Source: Paraescarpia echinospica (lineage: Eukaryota > Annelida > Polychaeta > Sabellida > Siboglinidae). From it: DNA of 64,000 bases. The notes beneath the pieces are model-generated. The model made no database searches and was not told where the DNA came from. It saw only the letters and a list, made by a program, of their open reading frames with translations. Positions 51,036-64,000 of this stretch are shown piece by piece (the first letter of the stretch is position 1; each line of letters begins with the position of its first letter). The position numbers and the translations under genes were made by a program. Location of the stretch: NCBI GenBank assembly GCA_020002185.1, contig CM034531.1, positions 41,962,867-42,026,866 on the forward strand, read 5' to 3'.

Positions 51036-52149
51036 TACAAATAAAACAACATCATGAATCAACTTACCAGTTCTAGAAAGATTGAAGTCAATACTAATAG
51101 TAAATAAGATCAAGATGAATGAATTAAAACAATTCACCATTTAAAAGTAAACAGTTATTCAGGCATGTCAATTGAAAAGTGCAAACAATTGTAAACATCC
51201 TTCTTGAAAAATAAAAAACGACTGTTTTAAAGGTATCTACACTACCCAGCCTGCTACTTTAAATATTGGTGACTGCACTGACAATTAGCATTTTAAGAAC
51301 ACTAATTCTAACTTCCATTGCGTGAACATGTTTGACACAGAATATGTATATTTTGATTAGTAATGTCAACGGATTACACGATTGAATTTAACATGGTAAT
51401 CCTTTAGTGAGAAGTGGCGTGACACGTGTTGTGACACTGTTTGTTTAGTCCGCTGTTTGGTGTATACAATCATTTACCTTCTTATTAGCCACTTTCTGGG
51501 TTACAAGGAGGCTCCTACAAACTGGTATTATTTGTTATGTATAGTTTCATGTCACAATAGCTATAACACATGTTAGGTGTTGGTAGGCAGAATCATCTTT
51601 CACTCAGTTTATCGTCCAATCAATCACGCAGGACACGTTCATCTTATATACTATTCAGGCGGTATGTACCACCGATAGAAAGACATCTTACGCATTCATA
51701 TGTTGGCAGACGGCTTATAACAGGGGCTTACACTCTTAGCTTAAACAGAATCTTAATGTGAATTGCTTAACAAGACGTCTAACAAACTATAGCAAGAATC
51801 GCTACAGTGTAAACTTAGCGAGAAGTGTATGTAAGTACTTAGGAGTACACTCATCTGTTATTTGATAGGTACTCAGGAATTTTATAAACATCCATTAATG
51901 TTCAGACTTGGCACTTTACCACTAGGTTGACCGTAATATCGGATCGTAGACATGAAACTGTTGATTTAGAAACGATAAGTTTCTCACGATTATCCGGATA
52001 CGCTCGGATACAGACGTTAACGAAAGGTGAGTTGTTGGTTGTAGACATACATGAAGTGAGAATGCATCTGGGATAGCAAAGACAAACTGCCCGTGCTGGC
52101 ACTGACGCTGGCTACATACCAGTAAGAACTATTTGGTGGACGACAGTGA

Positions 52150-55100
52150 TTTAACAAGATTTAACAAGATTGCCATCCAGAGAATTAACTCTAGATGGCA
52201 GGTGGACAAGGAAGCCCTTTGGCTTATCGAGAGTCCAACCCTTTTATCTACATATATCCAGCCCTTCTGATGTATGTGTCGATTTTATTTTTAAACATAT
52301 TCACACTACTAGCACCCACACAATCATCAGATAATCTGTTCCATTCATTCACAGTCCTTTGTGAAAATGAGAACTTTCTCACGTCTAATCTACACTGCTC
52401 CTTTACTAATGTAACTTCATGTCCTCTAGTCTTTCTATCTTTCTTAACTGAAAAAAACATATTTCTATCAATATTTTCATAACCATTCAATATTTTAAAC
52501 ACTTCTATCTGATCTCCTCTCAATCTCCTGGTCTCTAGTGTTGTTAAACCACATTCTTTTAGGCGTTTTTCATAACTAAGATCCCTCAGTTTTGGTATCA
52601 TTTTAGTCGCTCTCCTCTGTACTCTTTCTAGCATATCTATGTCCTTCTTGCGGTATGGCCTCCACGCTTGTATACAATATTCTAAATGAGGCCTAACTAT
52701 TGTTTTGTACAGCGGTATTATTAGTTCTTTTTCTTTATATGCTATATTTCGCCTAATCAATCCAAGGATTTGATTTCCCTTTGAAGCTGCAATTCCACAC
52801 TGCTCTGAAACCTTCATGTCAGCACTAATTGTCAGCCCTAAGTCTTTTTCTTTTACAGTAGTACTTAGTACAGTTCCCCCCATTGTATATTCTACATATT
52901 TGTTCCCATGTCCTGTGTGAAGGCATTTACATTTTCCAAAATTGAACAGCATTTGCCAATTTTCAGACCATTTAATCAACATGTCAAGATCATCTTGTAA
53001 ATGCTGTCTATCCCCATCACTTTTAATCTTTCTAAACACTTTTGTATCATCTGCAAATTTCAACACCTTGCTAGCTATATCATCGTCCAAATCGTTTATA
53101 TATATTAAGAATAATATAGGTCCCAGTACTGATCCCTGTGGAACCCCACTCAAAACTGATTTCCAGTTTGAAGCCTCCCCATCAACAACTACCCGTTGTC
53201 TTCTGTCAATCAGCCATTTTTCTATCCAGTTAATTATACCATTTCCTATGCCATGGGCTTTTAGTTTAAGCAGTAATCTCTGATGTGGCACTTTGTCGAA
53301 AGCTTTTTGAAAATCTAAGTAGATGATATCTACTGGTGATCCATCATCTACCCACTTAGTGATATCTTCCAAGAAACATAACATATTTGTTAAGCATGAC
53401 CTCGCTTTTAGAAACCCATGTTGAGATGGGTTTATCAAGTTATGTTTAACAAGAAAATCCACCATGTGATCTTTAATTAGTCTTTCTAATAATTTACAAA
53501 TCACCGATGTTAAACTAACTGGTCTATAATTATTTGACTTGTTTCTCGAACCTTTTTTAAATAACGGTATAATGTTTGCTTCTTTCCATTCTAAAGGAAC
53601 CACTCCCTCTTCTAATGACAAGTTGAAAACTGTTGCAAGCGGTATGCTAATTTGTTCTACAATTTCCATTAGTAGTTTGGGTGGAATACCATCCACTCCA
53701 GGTGATTTATTTTCTTTCATAGCCCTAATTTTCTTAGCTACCATTTCTGGGGTTACAATTAACTGTCTTAAATAGTCTGATTCTGCCCCCTTGAACTTAG
53801 CCTCTGGTACTGGCAGTGAACTAGTGTTTTCTCTGGTAAACACTGAACTAAAATACTCATTTAGGTCTTCAGCCATTAAGAATCCTTCTGATATTATATT
53901 TCCAGCACTATCTTCTAGAGGACCGACCTTATCCTGAACTTTCTGTTTGCTTCGAACATACGCATACAAACTCTTGCTGTCATGTTTTATATTACAAGCT
54001 AATTTATGTTCATATCTTCTCTTTGAATTTCTAATTTCAGCTGTAGCTTGGTTTAGTGCTTCTTTATAAATGTTGTAGTCTTCGTCATTTCCAGTACGTC
54101 TATATGACTTCCACATCATTTGTTTATACTTAATTTTTCTAATGGCTTCTTTCAATAAGTATTTCTTTCTGGTCCGTTTCCCTTGTTTTTTGAAGGGAAC
54201 AAATGTATCTACGATGCACTCTATTTCATTCTTTAAGATATTCCAGCATTCTGTTGCTGTCTTATTCTTCAGTGTATTATTCCAGTCTATCTTTAAGTAA
54301 ATATTTCCTCATTTCCCTTAAGTATCTTCCTTTGTGGAAATTTCTCCTGAACTGTTTCTTTGTTACTTATTTGATTTTACTTTGATGGTAAAATGTATCT
54401 GGTTGTGATCACTACTCTGAGGCTCACCACAATTTAACATTGTCAACTAATTCATCTCTGTGAGGACAAAACTAAGTCTAACACATTATCTCCCCTGGTT
54501 GGTTCTAGCACATGTTGAGAAAGGAAACTATCTTGTACTAAAACTAAAAACTTGTGGTCCTCACTACTCATACTCTGTAGAGATTTCCATGTTATATGCC
54601 CATGGTTAAAATCCCCCATAATAACACAGTCCCGTTTGCTCACTTCCCTTATAGCGTTTTGTATTTTTTCATTCTCTTCAATGCTTATGTTTGGACTTCG
54701 ATAAACTAATCCAACCGTTAACGTTGAGTTTCCTGTAACTATGTTACACCAAACAGCTTCTTCGCAATCTGCTTCTCTGTCTAATTTTATTTCATAAGCC
54801 TGGATAGATTCTTTAATATATAAAATAACTCCACCTCCCCTTCTTCCTATTCTATCTTTCCTAAACATTACATATCCTGTCAGTCCCAATTCGGCATCTG
54901 ATATATCGGTGGTTGCCCATGATTCGGTTATACCTATTATGTGAGGGTCAATATCTTCTACCATAATGTTTAGTTCATTTCTTTTGTTTACTGTACTCCT
55001 TGCATTTAAACAAACACATTTATACCCAGCTTCAGAACAGTTTTCCAGACTGTTCTTTGCTGAATTATTTTTGCTGCCCTTATCTATGCCTCCAGTTTCA

Positions 55101-55500
55101 GGCTTCTCTGCGAGTCCCCCCTGCGAATTTAGTTTAAATAGATGCAACCTGTCCCACTGTCAATAGATCGCAGCAGATTCTCTGAGAATACTGCTGCCCC
55201 CTTTCCACTTAGATGGAGGCCATCTCTCATGTACATATTTTCTCTCCCAACAAAGTACCCCCATAAATCTATGAATCCCACGCCCTCTTCCTCACACATC
55301 TGCTCAACTAGAGCGTTGATCGCCATCCTCTTACAGTTTCTGTATCTTGCCCCCCTTCCTCCCATTACTGGCAAAATTCCTGAGAGAATAACCTGTTCCA
55401 TTCTTGTCTTCTTTAGCTTCCTCACTAGATGTCTGTACTTCTGAACTATCCCAGTTGTTCCCTCCTTGTCTGCATTGTTTGTCCCAACGTGTACTAGTAT
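52150..55500 (-). mobile_element. LINE copy B (CR1 group) with ORF1 end, endonuclease and RT
   Basis: The longest copy, running into the gap. On the minus strand the ORF1 end (55500-55129) reads LVHVGTNNADKEG (the GTN block of SGNH esterases) and MRDGLHLSGKGA (D..H block). ORF2 overlaps it in the -1 frame. The endonuclease part (to 54452) has LNARSTVNKRNEL, IIGITESWA, GRRGGGVILYIKE and VIMGDFNHGHI. The RT part (54155-52248, 635 codons open) has DFQKAFDKVP, GVPQGSVLGP and FADDTKVF. Between them, 54155-54452 is a damaged patch with several shifts. The 3' end has (TTAACAAGAT)x2. CR1/L2-type elements copy by target-primed reverse transcription. This copy is close to intact but not functional as written. 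Confidence 0.93.
55132..55138 (-). promoter_or_regulatory. candidate -1 ribosomal frameshift site, ORF1 to ORF2 of LINE B
   Basis: The minus strand reads T TTA AAC directly before the ORF1 stop TAA (55131-55129), with codons in the register needed for slippage (X XXY YYZ). A -1 shift gives TTT AAA CTA AAT, exactly the ORF2 frame that opens 5' of this point without an ATG. I see no strong downstream stem; a weak GCCT...AGGC lies about 35 bases on. Reinitiation is the alternative. Confidence 0.5.
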
Positions 55501-56500
55501 NNNNNNNNNNNNNNNNNNNNNNNNNNNNNNNNNNNNNNNNNNNNNNNNNNNNNNNNNNNNNNNNNNNNNNNNNNNNNNNNNNNNNNNNNNNNNNNNNNNN
55601 NNNNNNNNNNNNNNNNNNNNNNNNNNNNNNNNNNNNNNNNNNNNNNNNNNNNNNNNNNNNNNNNNNNNNNNNNNNNNNNNNNNNNNNNNNNNNNNNNNNN
55701 NNNNNNNNNNNNNNNNNNNNNNNNNNNNNNNNNNNNNNNNNNNNNNNNNNNNNNNNNNNNNNNNNNNNNNNNNNNNNNNNNNNNNNNNNNNNNNNNNNNN
55801 NNNNNNNNNNNNNNNNNNNNNNNNNNNNNNNNNNNNNNNNNNNNNNNNNNNNNNNNNNNNNNNNNNNNNNNNNNNNNNNNNNNNNNNNNNNNNNNNNNNN
55901 NNNNNNNNNNNNNNNNNNNNNNNNNNNNNNNNNNNNNNNNNNNNNNNNNNNNNNNNNNNNNNNNNNNNNNNNNNNNNNNNNNNNNNNNNNNNNNNNNNNN
56001 NNNNNNNNNNNNNNNNNNNNNNNNNNNNNNNNNNNNNNNNNNNNNNNNNNNNNNNNNNNNNNNNNNNNNNNNNNNNNNNNNNNNNNNNNNNNNNNNNNNN
56101 NNNNNNNNNNNNNNNNNNNNNNNNNNNNNNNNNNNNNNNNNNNNNNNNNNNNNNNNNNNNNNNNNNNNNNNNNNNNNNNNNNNNNNNNNNNNNNNNNNNN
56201 NNNNNNNNNNNNNNNNNNNNNNNNNNNNNNNNNNNNNNNNNNNNNNNNNNNNNNNNNNNNNNNNNNNNNNNNNNNNNNNNNNNNNNNNNNNNNNNNNNNN
56301 NNNNNNNNNNNNNNNNNNNNNNNNNNNNNNNNNNNNNNNNNNNNNNNNNNNNNNNNNNNNNNNNNNNNNNNNNNNNNNNNNNNNNNNNNNNNNNNNNNNN
56401 NNNNNNNNNNNNNNNNNNNNNNNNNNNNNNNNNNNNNNNNNNNNNNNNNNNNNNNNNNNNNNNNNNNNNNNNNNNNNNNNNNNNNNNNNNNNNNNNNNNN
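55501..56500. other. assembly gap (1000 N)
   Basis: Exactly 1000 N between LINE copy B and the second 31-bp array; size probably arbitrary. It separates the two copies of the 9.1-kb segment. Confidence 0.99.
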
Positions 56501-57295
56501 CGATGTGTAGTAGAGTTGGTCGTGTAATGTGCCGATGTGTAGTAGAGTTGGTCGTGTAATGTGCCGATGTGTGTATAGTTGGTCGTGTAGTGTGCTGATG
56601 TGTAGTAGAGTTGGTCGTGTAATGTGCCGATGTGTGTATAGTTGGTCGTGTAGTGTGCTGATGTGTAGAAGAGTTGGTCGTGTAATGTGCCGATGTGTGT
56701 AGAGTTGGTCGTGTAGTGTGCCGATGTGTGTAGAGTTGGTCGTGTAATGTGCCGATGTGTGTAGAGTTGGTCGTGTAATGTGCCGATGTGTGTAGAGTTG
56801 GTCGTGTAATGTGCCGATGTGTGTAGAGTTGGTCGTGTAATGTGCCGATGTGTGTAGAGCTGGTCGTGTAGTGTGCCGATGTGTGTAGAGTTGGTCGTGT
56901 AATGTGCCGATGTGTAATAGAGTTGGTCGTGTAATGTGCCGATGTGTGTAGAGTTGGTCGTGTAGTGTGCCGATATGTAGTAGAGTTGGTCGTGTAATGT
57001 GCCGATGTGTGTAGAGTTGGTCGTGTAATGTGCCGACGTGTAGTAGAGTTGGTCGTGTAATGTGCCGATGTGTGTAGAGTTGGTCGTGTAATGTGCCGAC
57101 GTGTAGTAGAGTTGGTCGTGTAATGTGCCGATGTGTGTAGAGTTGGTCGTGTAGTGTGCCGATGTGTGTAGAGTTGGTCGTGTAATGTGCCGATGTGTGT
57201 AGAGTTGGTCGTGTAATGTGCCGATGTGTGTAGAGTTGGTCGTGTAATGTGCCGATTTGTGTAGAGTTGGTCGTGTAATGTGCCGATGTGTGTAG
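56501..57295. repeat. 31-bp minisatellite, second copy
   Basis: Same unit as 47376-48192, with more TAATG variants and more GTAGTAG extended units. It starts at the gap edge and ends at the exon-3 acceptor (ATG at 57296). Confidence 0.96.
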
Positions 57296-58852
<1,557 letters not shown>

Positions 58853-58958
58853 CACATGCCACTTCGGCCATGTTTGTGTTGCAACAATTAAACCTATCCT
58901 GTTGTAAGAATCCAACAGTTGTCTTGTTGCAATGTCATGTTTTGTTAACAATAGTTAA

Positions 58959-59106
<148 letters not shown>

Positions 59107-59493
59107 CATGCGAACACACACACACATACATACGCACACGAACACAGGCATGCATGCACGCGCACGCACACCCGGATACAAGCACGCACACGCGCGCACT
59201 GACGCACGCATACAGACTAGTTGTTGCTATCAGACTCATATTAACAGCTGTACGAGCTAACAGTGTTTTAATAGTTACGCAAGGCTTGCCCATAGACTAG
59301 CCCACACCCATATAGTTCTAGTTGTTTCCAGCACTATGCAACGTTCCATTAACTGACTAGTCTCTACATATATTGTAGTTAGAATGTTATGGTATTATAA
59401 GGTCTCATTCAACTTGTCAGCTTTTTCAGAACATTAACGCCTAGCCGACCTTTCCATGCTGGCACTGAGGGTGGTCACTGCCAGGGTGCTTGT

Positions 59494-59704
59494 CATCCTT
59501 AGTTTTTTATTTACGTCCCATATCGAGACGGGACCGATATTAACGTGATCTCCGGGTCACGTGAGATACATAGTCCAAATGTTGAGAGCCAGGTTTTTAT
59601 ACTAAATATACCATACCTGTCCGGTCCGGTCCGGGTTTCGAACTCAGAACGCTGGCATGCAAGCCGAAAGTGCTAACCCTTACACTATCGCGTAATATAA
59701 TGCT
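59494..59704 (-). mobile_element. tRNA-derived SINE fragment, duplicate
   Basis: Copy of the SINE at 50390-50600 carried by the duplication, with the same GAGTTCGAAACCC box on the minus strand. Confidence 0.6.
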
Positions 59705-61255
59705 TTGTCACGCTGACTCGGATAAACGTCCACCCCAAAGCGTGATGTACTATATGGATGACCCCGAATCTGTTGACGCACTATCTCATATACTGTTTGT
59801 GCTTTATACATAGTGTTATCAGGGGATATGGGTAGTGACATAATCTCTTTCACGAAGACAGCGTTTTAAAATTTAGGTGTCTCCCAAACGTCGTTCTAGA
59901 CAACCTTGTGAATGCGTATTGGAACACTAGTAGTAGGAGCACTAAAAGCTTAATTTAATGTTATATCGTAATTTTCAATGGGCCATCTCACACTACATTC
60001 TTACATCAACATTTACACAGCTTTTTTTTAAAATAAAATATACAATTCACAACAATAAAAATAAAAATAATAACAAATTAATTAAACAAATAAAAATAAA
60101 TAAAATAAATAAATAAAATAATAAATTATTAATATGGCACTACAAATAAAACAACATCATGAATCAACTTACCAGTTCTAGAAAGATTGAAGTCAATACT
60201 AATAGTAAATAAGATCAAGATGAATGAATTAAAACAATTCACCATTTAAATGTAAACAGTTATTCAGGCATGTCAATTGAAAAGTGCAAACAATTGTAAA
60301 CATCCTTCTTGAAAAATAAAAAAACGACTTTTTTAAAGGTATCTACACTACCCAGCCTGCTACTTTAAATATTGGTGACTGCACTGACAATTAGCATTTT
60401 AAGAACACTAATTCTAACTTCCATTGCGTGAACATGTTTGACACAGAATATGTATATTTTGATTAGTAATGTCAACGGATTACACGATTGAATTTAACAT
60501 GGTAATCTTTTGGTGAGAAGTGGCGTGACACGTGTTGTGACACTGTTTGTTTAGTCCGCTGTTTGGTGTATACAATCATTTACCTTCTTATTAGCCACTT
60601 TCTGGGTTACAACGAGGCTCCTACAAACTGGTATTATTTGTTATGTATAGTTTCATGTCACAATAGCTATAACACATGTTGGGTGTTAGTAGGCAGAATC
60701 ATCTTTCACTCAGTTTATCGTCCAATCAATCACGCAGGACACGTTCATCCTATATACTATTCAGGCGGTATGTACCACCGATAGAAAGACATCTTACGCA
60801 TTCATATGTTGGCAGACGGCTTATAACAGGGGCTTACATTCTTAGCTTAAACAGAATCTTAATGTGAATTGCTTAACAAGACGTCTAACAAACTATAGCA
60901 AGAATCGCTATAGTGTAAACTTAGCGAGAAGTGTATGTAAATACTTAGGAGTACACTCATCTGTTATTTGATAGGTACTCAGGAATTTTATAAACATCCA
61001 TTAATGTTCAGACTTGGCACTTTACCACTAGGTTGACCGTAATATCGGATCGTAGACATGAAACTGTTGATTTAGAAACGATAAGTTTCTCACGATTATC
61101 CGGATACGCTCGGATACAGACGTTAACGAAAGGTGAGTTGTTGGTTGTAGACATACATGAAGTGTGAATGCATCTGGGATAGCAAAGACAAACTGCCCGT
61201 GCTGGCACTGACGCTGGCTACATACCAGTAAGAACTATTTGGTGGACGACAGTGA
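59705..61255. other. duplicate of the DUF4430 3' flank
   Basis: Counterpart of 50601-52149, including the A/T tract at 60045-60135. No gene recognised. Confidence 0.5.
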
Positions 61256-64000
61256 TTTAACAAGATTTAACAAGATTGCCATCCAGAGAATTAACTCTAG
61301 ATGGCAGGTGGACAAGGAAGCCCTTTGGCTTATCGAGAGTCCAACCCTTTTATCTACATATATCCAGCCCTTCTGAGGTATGTGTCGATTTTATTTTTAA
61401 ACATATTCACACTACTAGCACCCACACAATCATCAGATAATCTGTTCCATTCATTCACAGTCCTTTGTGAAAATGAGAACTTTCTTACGTCTAATCTACA
61501 CTGCTCCTTTACTAATGTAACTTCATGTCCTCTAGTCTTTCTATCTTTCTTAACTGAAAAAAACATATTTCTATCAATATTTTCATAACCATTCAATATT
61601 TTAAACACTTCTATCTGATCTCCTCTCAATCTCCTGGTCTCTAGTGTTGTTAAACCACATTCTTTTAGGCGTTTTTCATAACTAAGATCCCTCAGTTTTG
61701 GTATCATTTTAGTCGCTCTCCTCTGTACTCTTTCTAGCATATCTATGTCCTTCTTGCGGTATGGCCTCCACGCTTGTATACAATATTCTAAATGAGGCCT
61801 AACTATTGTTTTGTACAGCGGTATTATTAGTTCTTTTTCTTTATATGCTATATTTCGCCTAATCAATCCAAGGATTTGATTTCCCTTTGAAGCTGCAATT
61901 CCACACTGCTCTGAAACCTTCATGTCAGCACTAATTGTCAGCCCTAAGTCTTTTTCTTTTACAGTAGTATTTAGTACAGTTCCCCCCATTGTATATTCTA
62001 CATATTCGTTCCCATGTCCTGTGTGAAGGCATTTACATTTCCTAAAATTGAACAACATTTGCCACTTTTCAGACCATTTGATCAACCTGTCAAGATCATC
62101 TTGTAAATGCTGTCTATCTCCATCACTTTTAATCCTTCTAAACACTTTTGTATCATCTGCAAATTTCAACACCTTGCTAGCTATATCATCGTCCAAATCG
62201 TTTATATATATTAAGAATAATATAGGTCCCAGTACTGATCCCTGTGGAACCCCACTCAAAACTGATTTCCAGTTTGAAGCCTCCCCATCCACAACTACCC
62301 GTTGTCTTCTGTCAATCAGCCATTTTTCTATCCAGTTAATTATACCATTTCCTATGCCATGGGCTTTTAGTTTAAGCAGTAATCTCTGATGTGGCACTTT
62401 GTCGAAAGCTTTTTGAAAATCTAAGTAGATGATATCTACTGGTGATCCATCATCTACCCACTTAGTGTTATCTTCCAAGAAACATAACATATTTGTTAAG
62501 CATGACCTCGCTTTTAGAAACCCATGTTGAGTTGGGTTTATCAAGTTATGGTTAACAAGAAAATCCACCATGTGATCTTTAATTAGTCTTTCTAATAATT
62601 TACAAATCACCGATGTTAAACTAACTGGTCTATAATTATTTGACTTGTTTCTCGAACCTTTTTTAAATACCGGTATAATGTTTGTTTCTTTCCATTCTAA
62701 AGGAACCACTCCCTCTTCTAATGACAAGTTGAAAACTGTTGCAAGCGGTATGCTAATTTGTTCCACAATTTCCAATAGTAGTTTGGGTGGAATACCATCC
62801 ACTCCAGGTGATTTATTTTCCTTCATAGCCCTAATTTTCTTAGCTACCATTTCTGGGGTTACAATTAACTGTCTTAAATAGTCTGATTCTGCCCCCTTGA
62901 ACTTAGCCTCTGGTACTGGCAGTGAACTAGTGTCTTCTCTGGTAAACACTGAACTAAAATACTCATTTAGGTCTTCTGCCATTAAGAATCCTTCTGATAT
63001 TATATTTCCAGCACTATCTTCTAGAGGACCGACTTTATCCTGAACTTTCTGTTTGCTTCGAACATACGCATAAAAACTCTAGCTGTCATGTTTTATATTA
63101 CAAGCTAATTTATGTTCGTATCTTCTCTTTGAATTTCTAATTTCAGCTGTAGCTTGGTTTAGTGCTTCTTTATAAATGTTGTAGTCTTCGTCATTTCCAG
63201 TACGTCTATATACTTCCAAATCATTTGTTTATACTTAATTTTTCTAATGGCTTCTTTCGATAAGTATTTCTTTCTGGTCCGTTTCCCTTGTTTTTTGAAG
63301 GGAACAAATTTATCTACGATGCACTCTATTTCATTCTTTAAGATATTCCAGCATTCTGTTGCTGTCTTATTCTTCAGTGTATTATTCCAGTCTATCTTTG
63401 CTAAATATTTCCTCATTTCCTTATATCTTCCTTTGTGGAAATTTCTCCTGAACTGCTTTTTATTATTTCTTTCTGATTTTACTTTGATGGTAAAATGTAT
63501 CTGGTTGTGATCACTACTTCCCAGAGGCTCACATAATTTAACATTGTCAACTAATTCATTCTGTGAGGACAAAACTAAGTCTAACACATTCTCTCCCCTG
63601 GTTGGTTCTAGCACATGTTGAGAAAGGAAACTATCTTGTACTAAAACTAAAAACTTGTGGTCCTCACTACCCATACTCTGTAGAGATTTCCATTTTATAT
63701 GCCCATGGTTAAAATCCCCCATAATAACACAGTCCCGTTTGCTCACTTCCCTTATAGCGTTTTGTATTTTTTCATTCTCTTCAATGCTTATGTTTGGACT
63801 TCGATAAACTAATCCAACCGTTAACGTTGAGTTTCCTGTAACTATGTTACACCAAACAGCTTCTTCGCAATCTGCTTCTCTGTCTAATTTTATTTCATAA
63901 GCCTGGATAGATTCTTTAATATATAAAATAACTCCACCTCCCCTTCTTCCTATTCTATCTTTCCTAAACATTACATATCCTGTCAGTCCCAATTCGGCAT
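61256..64000 (-). mobile_element. LINE copy C (CR1 group), runs off the window
   Basis: Same element and insertion site as copy B. RT ORF 62982-61354 carries GVPQGSVLGP and FADDTKVF. A TAG replaces a Lys codon near 63078 (copies A and B read AAG), and a one-base deletion near 63212 shifts the frame. The endonuclease part (63992-63159) is cleaner here than in B: GRRGGGVILYIKE, VIMGDFNHGHI, VLDLVLSSQNELVDNVK, SSDHNQIHF (the SDH motif of the endonuclease). Inactive as written, but it and B complement each other's damage. Confidence 0.92.

Overview
This is non-coding-rich eukaryotic (metazoan) genomic DNA. Genes are split by introns with GT-AG boundaries, and the window is dominated by minisatellites, microsatellites and decayed transposons. 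The families present (a CROT-like acyltransferase, a small secreted DUF4430 protein, CR1-type LINEs with an SGNH-esterase ORF1, PIF/Harbinger, a Mutator-like PF20700 domain, a PIN-like/CXC-domain repeat protein) fit a marine invertebrate. A mollusc is my best guess, from general recollection rather than proof.

Layout. 1-8966: a 32-bp minisatellite with a 1-kb assembly gap and roughly 1.2-kb higher-order periodicity. 9169-16977 (minus strand): the first half of a peroxisomal carnitine O-octanoyltransferase gene, six exons with matching splice phases. The 32-bp array lies in line with its next intron, and a 70-bp minisatellite and a hAT-type MITE lie inside its introns. 18-20.4 kb: several short tandem arrays. 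20.6-22.0 kb: a broken PF20700 transposase-derived gene flanked by inverted 21-bp blocks. 22.3-34 kb: a graveyard of elements: SINEs, PIF/Harbinger transposase, a Myb/SANT-like protein, a CR1 LINE interrupted by a fragment that looks Polinton-derived, and another LINE. 34.3-40.1 kb: an unusual element with long inverted arms around a degenerate PIN-like/CXC protein gene, itself split by a young LINE (copy A). 42.6-44.4 kb: a 45-bp minisatellite open in frame on both strands.

45.8-49.7 kb (plus strand): a five-exon gene for a secreted DUF4430 protein of about 177 residues. Its third exon starts directly at the end of a 31-bp minisatellite, so the last repeat unit supplies the splice acceptor. 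From this minisatellite onward about 8 kb (exons 3-5, microsatellites, a SINE and LINE copy B) reappears almost unchanged at 56.5-64 kb (LINE copy C). A 1-kb gap separates the copies, so this is either a recent tandem duplication or two haplotypes joined in series.

Only two host genes are convincing (CROT and the DUF4430 gene). They share no evident pathway. Most of the rest is selfish or tandem DNA. The most interesting items are the PIN/CXC inverted-arm element, a slippery heptamer in the right frame at the LINE ORF1/ORF2 junction, the minisatellite-borne splice acceptor, and the higher-order structure of the first array.
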